From assembly GCF_036186745.1 (NCBI RefSeq), contig NZ_CP108086.1, forward strand, positions 5,394,001 through 5,458,000: a stretch of DNA of 64,000 nt, given 5' to 3'. A model generated the notes under the pieces. That model did no database searches. It was not told the origin of the DNA and saw nothing but the letters and a program-made list of their open reading frames with translations. This DNA comes from Microbispora hainanensis (GTDB taxonomy: Bacteria; Actinomycetota; Actinomycetes; Streptosporangiales; Streptosporangiaceae). A program made the translations under genes and the position numbers. How positions within the stretch are numbered: position 1 is the first letter of the stretch; each line of letters opens with the position of its first letter. Shown in pieces: positions 53,734 to 62,424 of this stretch.

Positions 53734-54094
53734 TTTCTGTTGTGTCACCCAGGTGTCATCAAGAGTCGCCCTCCCGGACCGTGCCGCCCGGTGACAGATG
53801 TCTGTCCAGCGTGTCACCGCATTCGCCGGTCCTCTGGCCGGGGGAGCGCCTCGTGTTCAAACGGACTGGGAGATCTACACCGTAAAGGACCCTGCTTCTG
53901 AGCGGTAGGAACTTGATCGACAACGCATCCGCAGCGGGAAGCCATCGCAGACGCCCGTAGCTGCCCTGGCGACCTTCCTGGCTACGACTTGGTGACCGTC
54001 GTTCGCCACACCGACGCTGGGGACGTGGAGAGCTGCGAGCCGGGGCTGGGAGCAGTGCGTTGTCACCTGTAGCGAGCATCGGTAGGTTCCGATC
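53734..54094. other. Gene-free stretch between tRNA and Lsr2/DUF6461 gene
   Basis: About 360 bases. Frames are broken and no homology is recognised. Base composition is less GC-rich than the chromosome around it. May be debris at the tRNA end of an inserted region. Confidence 0.4.
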
Positions 54095-54883
54095 ATGTCC
54101 GACGCCGACTTCACTCCGCTCCGTGTCACCCAGGTGGCGTACGGGCGTGACATCGACTTGGCGATCCGGGAGTGGGCGCGGGCCAATGGACACCCGATCA
54201 GCGATTGCGGCCGGGTCGGTCACGGGCTCGTCGAGGCATTCTTCGCTGCCAACCCTGACGTGTATGAGCGGGCTGAGAAGACCGAGGCGGTGCATGCCGC
54301 CGCCCGCATGCCCGGTGCCTCGCCGGAGGACTATGCGTGGCAGGACGAGGGCCCGCTGGGACCGATCTACACGATCACCCTCGTCAGGGGAGTGGAGGAG
54401 TACGAGGTGCTGCGGCGGTTGGGCGCCGCCCCGGAACACATCCGCCTGATCGACGTGGATGAGTACCCCGACTCCAGCCGCACAGAGATCGTCACGGTAC
54501 GGCGGGCGGGAGATTGGACCATCGTGATCGAGGAGTGCGGCTGGCTCGGCGTGCAACGCGAGGTCATCGGTAAGCTGTCCCGCGATGGCGAGGAGGCTGT
54601 CGCCGTGATGCGACACGATTACGCCGCCAGGCACGACTTCGCCTACGCCCTCGACGGTGAGCTCGTCACCGGTTTCGATCCGAGCCAACCCGGAACCCGC
54701 TGGGGCACCGCACCCGACCGGCTCAACCGGCATCTTCGCCAGCTCGGCATCGACCCGGCCACCGACGACTGGATCGACAACGCCATCCAGGCCGTCCTCG
54801 CGCTTGCCGGCCGAATCTCCGGCGTCGTGGTCACACCCGCGCACATCGAGCGTCCCGTTCTCGGTGCTGCATTCTTCCGTTGA
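54095..54883 (+). CDS. Lsr2-type DNA-binding domain fused to a DUF6461 domain
   Basis: 262 residues. Residues 18-45 (LAIREWARANGHPISDCGRV) match the C-terminal DNA-binding motif of Lsr2, the actinobacterial nucleoid protein that binds AT-rich, foreign DNA in the minor groove through an RGR-type loop; here the loop reads DCGRV. Residues from about 145 on (WTIVIEECGWLGVQREVIGK, RHDYAARHDFAYALDGELV) fit DUF6461, a poorly known domain in defence-linked genes. No dimerisation domain of Lsr2 is present. Lies between the tRNA and the defence operon, perhaps as a sensor or regulator. Confidence 0.65.
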   Translation: MSDADFTPLRVTQVAYGRDIDLAIREWARANGHPISDCGRVGHGLVEAFFAANPDVYERAEKTEAVHAAARMPGASPEDYAWQDEGPLGPIYTITLVRGVEEYEVLRRLGAAPEHIRLIDVDEYPDSSRTEIVTVRRAGDWTIVIEECGWLGVQREVIGKLSRDGEEAVAVMRHDYAARHDFAYALDGELVTGFDPSQPGTRWGTAPDRLNRHLRQLGIDPATDDWIDNAIQAVLALAGRISGVVVTPAHIERPVLGAAFFR

Positions 54884-55207
54884 AGCCGGCTCTGCCGCCT
54901 CGGTGTCCGGCTGATCCAAACCGGCGTAGAGGCCGGATGGTCAACTGCGAGTTCTCCGGGCCGACTTGCAGCCGGACGATAGTCGGAGGTTCTTCCACTG
55001 GGGTCATGGGACGGTTACGGAAGGCGTCGAATTGTCCCTTATCGTGGTTTTATTCCTGCCCGTAATTGTGGTTCAAGTTGATAACGAGGTGATTGCTCGA
55101 ACGGTAGGGCAAAGGCGTTCGGGGCTAGTGTTCACTCGTGCTTCTTGATCGCATCCACACGGCTTCTCGGTCTGCTGATCGTGCGTGTGATCGGAAGAGG
55201 TGAGCGC
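54884..55207. other. Leader region of the defence operon
   Basis: 324 bases with lower GC than its surroundings, especially 55030-55110, and no gene. A TTGATA at 55078-55083 may be a -35 element, but no good -10 is paired with it. It must contain the promoter for the three-gene operon. Confidence 0.45.
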
Positions 55208-57451
55208 GTGGGATTCTTGGACCGTTTTCGGGGTGAGCCGGGCCGGCGTCGAGCGGCCGAGGGGCATCATCCGTCCGGGCACGACGGTAGGCAGGCTGCA
55301 GCTCCCCGCCGCGCGGTAGTCCCTGCAGGAACGGGATATCCGCAGCAGCCGCAGTCGCCCCCGCCTCCGCCGCCTCCCGTGGGACCTTGGCTGCCGCCAG
55401 GCGTCGGGGTCGGCGTCGCGGGGCTCAACATCGTCGGCGGCCTGCTGTATGTGGGCGCCGGTTTACCGTCGGTATCGGGGCAGACGGTCGAACCGGCGTT
55501 GATCGACCCGCGACTGCCCGTCGACCTGCGCCGTCCGGATTGGACGGGACAGGGCCTGCGCTACTGGCCGTCCTATGCGTCGATTCCGCCGGATTCGCGT
55601 GCCGCCTATCTGTCCTGGCTCGCCGACGGACGGCGCTACCCGCATGTGCCCATTGGCTATGTGTTCCTCTACTTCTATGGCCTGGAACGACGGGCTCTGC
55701 ACGATCTACGCCTGGATCGTTCCACTGTGGGGCGCGAGTTGTCGATCATCCAGGCCGAGGTTCGCCGGCTTCTCCGGATCTACGGTGAGAACTCCTCCTT
55801 CCGGAGCTATGCCGGTGAGTTCGACCAAGTCCTCGACCTGCTGATCCTGGCGGGCCAGGACACGCAGCCCAGCGCTGGGCATCCCCCTGAGCCTTCTCGC
55901 GAGGTGACGCCGCTTCGGCTGACGGTGGGATTGGGGGAGTTCGCGGCGGAGGGACGACCAGTCCCCGCCGAGTGGGCGTTGGCCTGGATCCGCTCCCACC
56001 CCGACTACTACCCGCGTACTCCGGCGACGCGTTGCGCCGCTCAGTTCGATGCGCTGTTCCGCGCGCGGTACGCCGCGCGTCATCGTGCCGGGCTGGTGGT
56101 CCGGCCTGGACGCAAGGAAGTCTCCCTTGATTACCGGCCCGCCAGTGCCGGCTTCGGCGGGTACCCCCGGCTGACACTCCACGGCATCCCCGACGTGCTG
56201 ACGCTGGCCGCGCCGACACGCAAGCTCGTGGCGTTGGCTGACGAGTGCACCACCGACTTGGACGCCTACAGCCGTTTCGTCGGACGCTTCCCGGACCGGC
56301 AGGCGAGTGTGCAGGCGCAAGCACTGCTTCCGGCAGAGTTGCTGGACCTCGAGTCGGGAGGCGCGAGCCGCGCCGTGACGTGGGCGCGGAACCGTCTTGG
56401 CGCGCAGGAGACCGCTCTCGTGCCGACGGAGGAGTTCGCCGCGCTGCTGGACGCGTCTGAGGCCAAGCCGGCGAAGAAAGACGTCGTCGCTTTGGCGCAA
56501 CTGCTGGGCAGCGTGGGGATCGGAGTCGAACCCGATCCGCGGCTGGGCGGTCCGGTCCTGTCGAGCGGTCCCATGGTGCTTTTCGCCGCTCCGGGCGGTC
56601 CCACCGCGGCATCCTCGGACGCCTACCGCGCCGCGACGATCCTGCTCCATCTGGCGGCGGCCGTGAGCGCCGCCGACGGGGAGACCTCGGAGGCGGAGCA
56701 GGGTCATCTCAGCGATCACCTCGAACGGGCCCTGCACCTGACACAGGACGAACGCCGGCGCCTGCACGCGCACCTGCGCTGGCTCATCGCCACCGAGGTG
56801 AAGCTCACCGGCCTGACCCGGCGCCTGGCCGAGATCGACGAGAGACAGCGGGCCTACGTGGCGGAGTTCCTCACCGGGGTGGCCGCAGCCGACGGTCATA
56901 TTTCTCCTGAAGAGGTCAAGACCCTCAGCCGTATCTATCGGCTGCTCGGACTCGATCCCGCCATGGTGAAGGCCGTGCTGCCTGCCGCCGCTCACCCCGC
57001 TCCAGCGGCCGGTCCAGTGGTCGTTCGCCATGCTGAGCCGGAGCCGGGCTTTGCGATTCCCCGCCCTGTCGACGTTCGAACGGCCCCGGCCGCCGTGCAC
57101 CTCGACCACGGTGCCATCGCCGCCAAGCTTGAGGAGACGGCCAGGGTGGGGGCGTTGCTGGGCTCGATCTTCACTGAAGAGGAGCCGACACACGCGCCCT
57201 CGCCGCCTCCGGCCGCTGATCCGGTCGCCGGGCTGGACGGCCCGCACTCCGGCCTCGTACGCGGCCTCCCGCAGGTGGAGCAGTTGTCTCGGGGGGAGTT
57301 CGAGGACCTCGCGGCGAAATGGAACCTGCTCCCCGATGGCGCACTCGATCGCATCAACGAAGCCGCCTACGAGGTGGGCGGTGAGCCGTTACTCGAGGGA
57401 GACGACCCGATCTGGGTCAATCGATACCTGCTGGGAGAGATGCTGACGTGA
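55208..57451 (+). CDS. sngA: TerB-domain protein, SngA of a Shango-type anti-phage system
   Basis: 747 residues from GTG 55208 (AGAGG ribosome-binding site). A Pro-rich disordered N-terminus (30-60), then a TerB-N domain (about 75-270; VGGLLYVGAGLPSV, YVFLYFYGLERRAL). A TerB-like helical domain around 480-590 (HLAAAVSAADGETSEAEQGHL and VAAADGHISPEEVKTLSRIY) carries acidic metal-type motifs. A C-terminal TerB-C region closes at 57451. In Shango, SngA works with an ATPase and a helicase. It overlaps sngB by GTGA, so the three genes are one operon. Confidence 0.8.
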   Translation: MGFLDRFRGEPGRRRAAEGHHPSGHDGRQAAAPRRAVVPAGTGYPQQPQSPPPPPPPVGPWLPPGVGVGVAGLNIVGGLLYVGAGLPSVSGQTVEPALIDPRLPVDLRRPDWTGQGLRYWPSYASIPPDSRAAYLSWLADGRRYPHVPIGYVFLYFYGLERRALHDLRLDRSTVGRELSIIQAEVRRLLRIYGENSSFRSYAGEFDQVLDLLILAGQDTQPSAGHPPEPSREVTPLRLTVGLGEFAAEGRPVPAEWALAWIRSHPDYYPRTPATRCAAQFDALFRARYAARHRAGLVVRPGRKEVSLDYRPASAGFGGYPRLTLHGIPDVLTLAAPTRKLVALADECTTDLDAYSRFVGRFPDRQASVQAQALLPAELLDLESGGASRAVTWARNRLGAQETALVPTEEFAALLDASEAKPAKKDVVALAQLLGSVGIGVEPDPRLGGPVLSSGPMVLFAAPGGPTAASSDAYRAATILLHLAAAVSAADGETSEAEQGHLSDHLERALHLTQDERRRLHAHLRWLIATEVKLTGLTRRLAEIDERQRAYVAEFLTGVAAADGHISPEEVKTLSRIYRLLGLDPAMVKAVLPAAAHPAPAAGPVVVRHAEPEPGFAIPRPVDVRTAPAAVHLDHGAIAAKLEETARVGALLGSIFTEEEPTHAPSPPPAADPVAGLDGPHSGLVRGLPQVEQLSRGEFEDLAAKWNLLPDGALDRINEAAYEVGGEPLLEGDDPIWVNRYLLGEMLT

Positions 57452-58800
57452 CCACGACGATCCCGATCCGCCCCCGCGAGCGTGACGCCCTCCTCCAGTC
57501 GCTGCGGGCGGGCGTAGTCCCTCGGGCCGGCCAGCGGCATGTGCAGGTGGGCCGGGCCCCCGAGGTCCAGGCCCTGGTGACCGACATCGATCGAATCGCC
57601 GGTGGTGGGTCAGCCGTGCGTTTCGTCATCGGTGACTTCGGCGCGGGCAAGACCTTCTTCCTGCACCTGGTGCGATCCATCGCTCTGGAGAAGAAACTGG
57701 TCACCGTTCACGCCGATCTCAACCCCGACCGCCGCCTGCACTCCACCGGCGGCCAGGCACGCAGCCTCTACGCCGAACTGATGCGCAACATGGCCACCAG
57801 AGCCAAGCCCGACGGCGGGGCACTTTCCGCAGTCGTCGAGAGGTTCGTCTCCACGGCACTTGCCGAGGCCCAGCAGGTCGGCGCCGACCCCGGGCAGGTC
57901 ATCCGTACGCGCCTTGCCCACCTGGCCGAGATGACCGGAGGATACGACTTCGCCGAGGTCGTCGGCGCCTACTGGCGCGGGCACGACAGCGGTGACGAGC
58001 AACTGAAGGCCGCCGCGGTGCGCTGGCTGCGGGCCGAATACTCCACCAAGACCGAAGCCAGGTCCGCGCTCGGCGTCCGGACGATCATCGACGACGCGAC
58101 CTTCCACGACCACCTCAAGCTGATGAGCCGGTTCGTCCGCCTGGCCGGATACGACGGCATGCTGGTGTGCCTGGATGAGATGGTCAACCTCTACAAGCTG
58201 GCCTCCACCCAGGCCCGCAACGCCAACTACGAGCAGATCCTGCGTATCTTCAACGACACACTGCAGGGCACGGCCGCGCACCTGGGCTTCTTGTTCGGCG
58301 GCACCCCCGAGTTCCTCACCGATTCCCGTCGCGGGCTCTACAGCTACGCCGCACTGCAGTCGCGGCTGGCGGAGAACTCCTTCGCCAGGGACGGGCTGGT
58401 GGACTACTCCGGGCCAGTGCTCCGTCTTACCGCCTTGACCCCGGAGGACCTCTACGTCCTACTCACGAAGATCCGGCACGTCTACGCCTTCGGCGACCCG
58501 TCCCGCTATCTCGTCGCCGACGACGCGCTGCCCGCGTTCATGCACCACTGCTCCAGCCGGGTCGGTGACGCCTACTTCCGCACGCCACGAACGACGATCA
58601 AAGCCTTCTGCGACCTGCTGGCCGTACTGGAGCAGAATCCCGGAGCGGACTGGCGGCGGATTCTCCCCTCGGTCGAGCTGGACCAGGAGAGCAACCCCGA
58701 TCTGGCCCCGCTCGAAGAAGACGAGGGTCTCGCCACGCAGGCATCGGTGACCCAGCCCGGAGCTTTCGGTGACGACGACCTCGCCTCCTTCCGGCTCTGA
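57448..58800 (+). CDS. sngB: BrxD-like ATPase (DUF2791), SngB of a Shango-type system
   Basis: 450 residues. Walker A IGDFGAGKTFFLHLVR near residue 60, Walker B DGMLVCLDEMVNLYK near residue 240, and sensor region FLFGGTPEFLTDSRRGLYSY. These match the BREX BrxD/DUF2791 ATPase, which lies near defence operons. GTG 57448 overlaps the sngA stop, and its 3' end overlaps sngC by 32 bases. Likely drives the helicase/TerB complex on phage DNA; direct evidence for this protein is lacking. Confidence 0.85.
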   Translation: MTTTIPIRPRERDALLQSLRAGVVPRAGQRHVQVGRAPEVQALVTDIDRIAGGGSAVRFVIGDFGAGKTFFLHLVRSIALEKKLVTVHADLNPDRRLHSTGGQARSLYAELMRNMATRAKPDGGALSAVVERFVSTALAEAQQVGADPGQVIRTRLAHLAEMTGGYDFAEVVGAYWRGHDSGDEQLKAAAVRWLRAEYSTKTEARSALGVRTIIDDATFHDHLKLMSRFVRLAGYDGMLVCLDEMVNLYKLASTQARNANYEQILRIFNDTLQGTAAHLGFLFGGTPEFLTDSRRGLYSYAALQSRLAENSFARDGLVDYSGPVLRLTALTPEDLYVLLTKIRHVYAFGDPSRYLVADDALPAFMHHCSSRVGDAYFRTPRTTIKAFCDLLAVLEQNPGADWRRILPSVELDQESNPDLAPLEEDEGLATQASVTQPGAFGDDDLASFRL

Positions 58801-61030
58801 CGCCTTCCAGCTGCTCCACCCCAAGGTGCAACGGTGGATCTGGCAGCAGGACTGGCCCGAGCTGCGCCCGGCCCAGGAGGCGGCCGCCGCTCCCGTTCTC
58901 GCGGGTGAGACAGACGTGCTCATCGCCGCGGCAACCGCCTCGGGGAAGACCGAGGCCGCGTTCCTTCCCGTCTGCTCGGCGCTGACCGCGGATCCGCCGC
59001 AAACCGGCGGGTTCGCTGCGATATACATCAGCCCGCTTAAGGCGTTGATCAACGACCAGTACGGCAGGCTCGACGAGCTGTGCGAACACCTGGACATCCC
59101 GGTGGCCCGCTGGCACGGCGACGTCGGCGCCGGCGTCAAGAGCAAGCTCCTCGACCGGCCCCGGGGCATCCTCCTGATCACCCCCGAATCGCTGGAGGCG
59201 ATGTTCGTCCTGCGCGGGTGGAAGATGCGCGACCTGGCCGGTGCCCTGCGCTACGTCGTCATCGACGAGATGCACTCGTTCATGGGCACCGAGCGCGGAG
59301 CACAACTGCAGTCCCTCATGCACCGGCTCGACCTGGCCGCCCGCCGCCGCGTCCCACGGATCGGACTATCGGCCACACTCGGCGACATGCGCGCGGCGGC
59401 GGATTTCCTCCGGCCCGGCAGCGGGGACAAGGTCACCGTGATCGTGTCGGACGCCGACGGTCAAGAGCTTCAGTTGCAGGTGCGCGGCTACGTCGAAACG
59501 CAGCCCAACCTCTCTGCCCTGGACAGAACCGCCGATGAGGACGCGGAGCAACAGACGGGCGAGGAGGACTCAGGGGAGCGGTCCGCCATCGCCGATCACC
59601 TGTTCACGACCCTGCGCGGCTCCCACAACCTGATCTTCGCGAATTCCCGGGGCGCTGTGGAGGAGTACACCGACCTGCTCAGCCGTCGATGCGACCAGGC
59701 GGGCGTGCCGAACGAGTTCGTCCCGCACCACGGAAACCTCTCCAAGGACATCCGCGAGCATGCCGAGTCCCGCCTCAAGGACCGTGCCCGGCCGGTCACC
59801 GCCGTCTGCACCTCCACCTTGGAAATGGGGATCGACATCGGATCGGTCTCGTCGGTCGCGCAGGTCGGAGCGCCCCCCGGGGTCGCCGCCCTGCGTCAGC
59901 GCCTCGGACGTTCCGGGCGACGCGGAGGGCCGGCGATCCTGCGGGTCTACATCCGCGAGCGTGAGCTGTCACCAACGCTGCACCCAGCCGAGGAACTTCG
60001 CGCTCAGCTCGTGCAGACCATCGCGACGATCGAGCTTCTGCTACAGCGCTGGTACGAACCCCCACACGGAACGGCGCTGCATCTGTCCACCCTGGTGCAG
60101 CAGACTCTCTCGCTGATCGCCCAACACGGCGGCATCACCCCGAACGACGCCTACCGAACGCTCTGCGGCCAGGGCCCTTTTCGGCTGGTCGACGCCGCGA
60201 CCTTCGCCGCCCTGCTGCGCGACCTCGGCGAAGCGACGATCATCCGGCAGGAGACCGATGGCCTCCTTCTGCACGGTGACGCGGGGGAGAAGCTGGTCAA
60301 CCATTACACCTTCTACGCCGCCTTCGCGGCTCCCACCGAATACCGCATCGTGCATGGGGGACGGGCTCTCGGAAGCCTGCCCATCGAACAGTCACTCCCC
60401 GAAGGTGCTCTGCTGATTTTCGCGGGCCGGCGTTGGCGAGTCCTCGCCATCGACGCGCGGGCAAAGGTCATCGAGGTCGCGCGAGCATCAGGCGGCCGCC
60501 CGCCACGCTTCACGGGAGCCGGCCCGGAGGTACACGACCGCATTCGGACCGAGATGCGGCGCGTTTACCAGGACAGCGCTGTTCCCATCTACCTGGATGC
60601 GACCGCCCAGCGCCTCTTGGAGGAGGGCCGCGCCGCCTACCGCCGCTTCGGCCTGGAAGCCCAGCCGATCCTGGCCTACGGAAACGACACCCTGCTCTTC
60701 CCGTTCTGCGGTGATGCGATCATGACGACGATCGCGCTCACCCTGCATACCAGGGGAGTCAGTGTGGAACGACAGGGGTTGGCACTGGCACTGTCCGGAG
60801 CATCGCCGCAGACCACCGCCGACCTGCTGAGAGAAATGAGCGAATCCGAGCTGCCCGCAGCGACCGAGCTGGCTCGGCTGATCCCCGACAAGAGAATCGA
60901 CAAGTACGACGAATTGATCGGGGAGGAGCTCTTGGCCCGATCTTTCGCTGCCCGGCAGCTTGATGTTCCTGGTGCTCGAAACGTGATCAGCCGTCTCGCC
61001 GAGCAGAGCGCCCTCGCCTGTCTCTCGTAG
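58769..61030 (+). CDS. sngC: DEAD/DEAH-box helicase, SngC of a Shango-type system
   Basis: 753 residues. Helicase motifs in order: Q motif region LRPAQEAAAAPVL, motif I ATASGKTEAAF, Ia SPLKALINDQYG, motif II DEMH, III SATLGD, IV-VI HGNLSKDIREHAESRLKD and LGRSGRRGG. The C-terminal half has no assigned domain and resembles Lhr-like helicases. GTG 58769 lies in the 3' end of sngB. Same protein order as the three-gene Shango system described in Pseudomonas and other bacteria. Confidence 0.85.
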   Translation: MTTTSPPSGSDAFQLLHPKVQRWIWQQDWPELRPAQEAAAAPVLAGETDVLIAAATASGKTEAAFLPVCSALTADPPQTGGFAAIYISPLKALINDQYGRLDELCEHLDIPVARWHGDVGAGVKSKLLDRPRGILLITPESLEAMFVLRGWKMRDLAGALRYVVIDEMHSFMGTERGAQLQSLMHRLDLAARRRVPRIGLSATLGDMRAAADFLRPGSGDKVTVIVSDADGQELQLQVRGYVETQPNLSALDRTADEDAEQQTGEEDSGERSAIADHLFTTLRGSHNLIFANSRGAVEEYTDLLSRRCDQAGVPNEFVPHHGNLSKDIREHAESRLKDRARPVTAVCTSTLEMGIDIGSVSSVAQVGAPPGVAALRQRLGRSGRRGGPAILRVYIRERELSPTLHPAEELRAQLVQTIATIELLLQRWYEPPHGTALHLSTLVQQTLSLIAQHGGITPNDAYRTLCGQGPFRLVDAATFAALLRDLGEATIIRQETDGLLLHGDAGEKLVNHYTFYAAFAAPTEYRIVHGGRALGSLPIEQSLPEGALLIFAGRRWRVLAIDARAKVIEVARASGGRPPRFTGAGPEVHDRIRTEMRRVYQDSAVPIYLDATAQRLLEEGRAAYRRFGLEAQPILAYGNDTLLFPFCGDAIMTTIALTLHTRGVSVERQGLALALSGASPQTTADLLREMSESELPAATELARLIPDKRIDKYDELIGEELLARSFAARQLDVPGARNVISRLAEQSALACLS

Positions 61031-61148
61031 CTCCAAACCGGTCCGTTGCTTCGTGAAGCATCCGGAAGCGGCGTCAGCGAGAGGGCGAAGCGACCGGCGG
61101 TGGGGGGTCGGGTGGGAAGGCGGAGGAGAGTTGGGGGGTGGTGTCGGC

Positions 61149-61480
61149 CTACTCGTACGGCTCGCTCGGTTCTGGGATTTCCGTCACCTGGATGGCGGTC
61201 ATCTCCGGTGGCACGGTTCCGTTCGGGATCTTGCGGGACCTCGGCGGGACCCAGGTGGCGGTCACCTCGACCCAGGTGTCGTCGGGCGGCGGAGCGGCGC
61301 CGAGCACAGCCACCTTAGGGCGATGGCGTCGGCCGCGCAGCAGCTCATCCGCATGCGGGTGACGTACCAGCGGTCTTTCTTCTTCGGCCGTACGACGAAG
61401 CCGGTCGCAGGACCCTCTTGCCGGTCGAGAGCGGGACGTAGGAACCGGTCGTCCCCGGGGCTAAAAGCACCAGCCGCGCC
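61149..61480 (-). pseudogene. Remnant of a TIGR03943-type permease-associated protein
   Basis: The minus strand encodes the C-terminus of a TIGR03943/DUF1980-like protein. One frame has KDRWYVTRMRMSCCAADAIA with the conserved Cys-Cys; after a one-base shift near 61315 another frame reads KVAVLGAAPPPDDTWVEVTA and ends IPEPSEPYE with stop at 61149. The N-terminal half is missing. TIGR03943 proteins are partners of zinc-responsive permeases. Next to a PepSY protein, it hints at a lost metal-uptake locus. Confidence 0.55.
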
Positions 61481-61697
61481 CAGGCCAGCCTCGCCCGGCC
61501 GACGCTGGTGCCGAAGACCTGGCCATCGTCTGATCTACCCGTCTTGTGAGCGTTTCAGGAGTTCCTCCGGCTGATTCCGCAACCGCGGCAGGCTGTAGAG
61601 CCTGGCCAGGCCCCATATGAAGGAAATGGACACCCATATCCGACAGCGATCAAACATGTCAAGAATGGAAGGTATATGGGCGTTCTGGGACGATTGC

Positions 61698-62270
61698 GCT
61701 GTGCATGTCGGCGGATCGTCCCTGCGTGCGTTACGTGCCGCGGTGTTCGCGGCAGCGTGCGTGCTGGTCTCAGCCGCTCTGCACATGCTGGCCGGCGGGG
61801 CTCCCGTGCGTGGGGGAACCCTGGTCGCCGCAATGGCGCTGACCTGGCTGGGCGCGTTCCTCCTCGCAGGCCGTCAGCGGGGCCTGGGGGTCCTGCTGAG
61901 CGCTTCCTTCGGCGCGCAGTACGGGATGCACCATCTGTTCACTCTCGGCGCCGCGCACGCGTCGCCGTCGCCGTGGACGGGTGAGCACGGCACCGGTTTG
62001 GGAATGCTGCTGATCCATGCCGCGCTGGCGGTCTTGTCCGCCTGGGTGCTGGAACACGGTGAGTCGGCCCTGGCGTTGATCGTGCATCTGGCCGTCACGC
62101 CGGTGCGCGGTCTGCGGGCCGTGTTGCGCGTCCTCGCGGGTGCGCTGGTCGGCATCGCCGCACCCTCTCCCCGCCCCGTGGTGGAACCTCTCCTCCGGGT
62201 CCCTCGTCGTTCCGACTTCGTCGTGGTGGTCGCTCGGCGCGGTCCGCCTCTGGCCGTCTCCGTTCTCTGA
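61698..62270 (+). CDS. Integral membrane protein, metal-locus associated
   Basis: 190 residues from GTG 61698 with a weak GGGA upstream; in-frame ATGs at 61617, 61659 and 61668 lack ribosome-binding sites and would add an unrelated charged N-terminus. Five hydrophobic segments (RAAVFAAACVLVSAALHML, then GTLVAAMALTWLGAFLLAG, HLFTLGA, LIHAALAVLSAWVLE). The C-terminus ends with RRGPPLAVSVL. Conserved beside PepSY and copper-handling genes in actinobacteria; function unknown. Followed by the PepSY gene after about 155 bases. Confidence 0.65.
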   Translation, partial: AVHVGGSSLRALRAAVFAAACVLVSAALHMLAGGAPVRGGTLVAAMALTWLGAFLLAGRQRGLGVLLSASFGAQYGMHHLFTLGAAHASPSPWTGEHGTGLGMLLIHAALAVLSAWVLEHGESALALIVHLAVTPVRGLRAVLRVLAGALVGIAAPSPRPVVEPLLRVPRRSDFVVVVARRGPPLAVSVL

Positions 62271-62424
62271 TACGGGCTGCCGCCTGCCATTGGCGGCATC
62301 GGCTCGCCATGCCGTACGCCCGTTTTCGCCGCCCTGAACCGCGCTGAACGCGGTCCGCGGCGTAACCCCCCTACGCAGGTGACGCGTACCTGTCGGTGTG
62401 CGCTCGCCGTGAACGGAGAACCCC

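Noticed and set aside
53759-54919. 386-codon minus-strand frame over the Lsr2/DUF6461 gene
   Set aside because: It is the antisense of a gene with recognisable domains and has no family match.
55030-55207. Specific promoter for the defence operon
   Set aside because: A TTGATA-like -35 has no fitting -10 at normal spacing; only a general promoter region is recorded.
53609-61100. Integration site duplication of the tRNA-Pro 3' end
   Set aside because: No second copy of the T-arm/acceptor sequence was found downstream, and no integrase gene is visible, so insertion at the tRNA remains only a suggestion.
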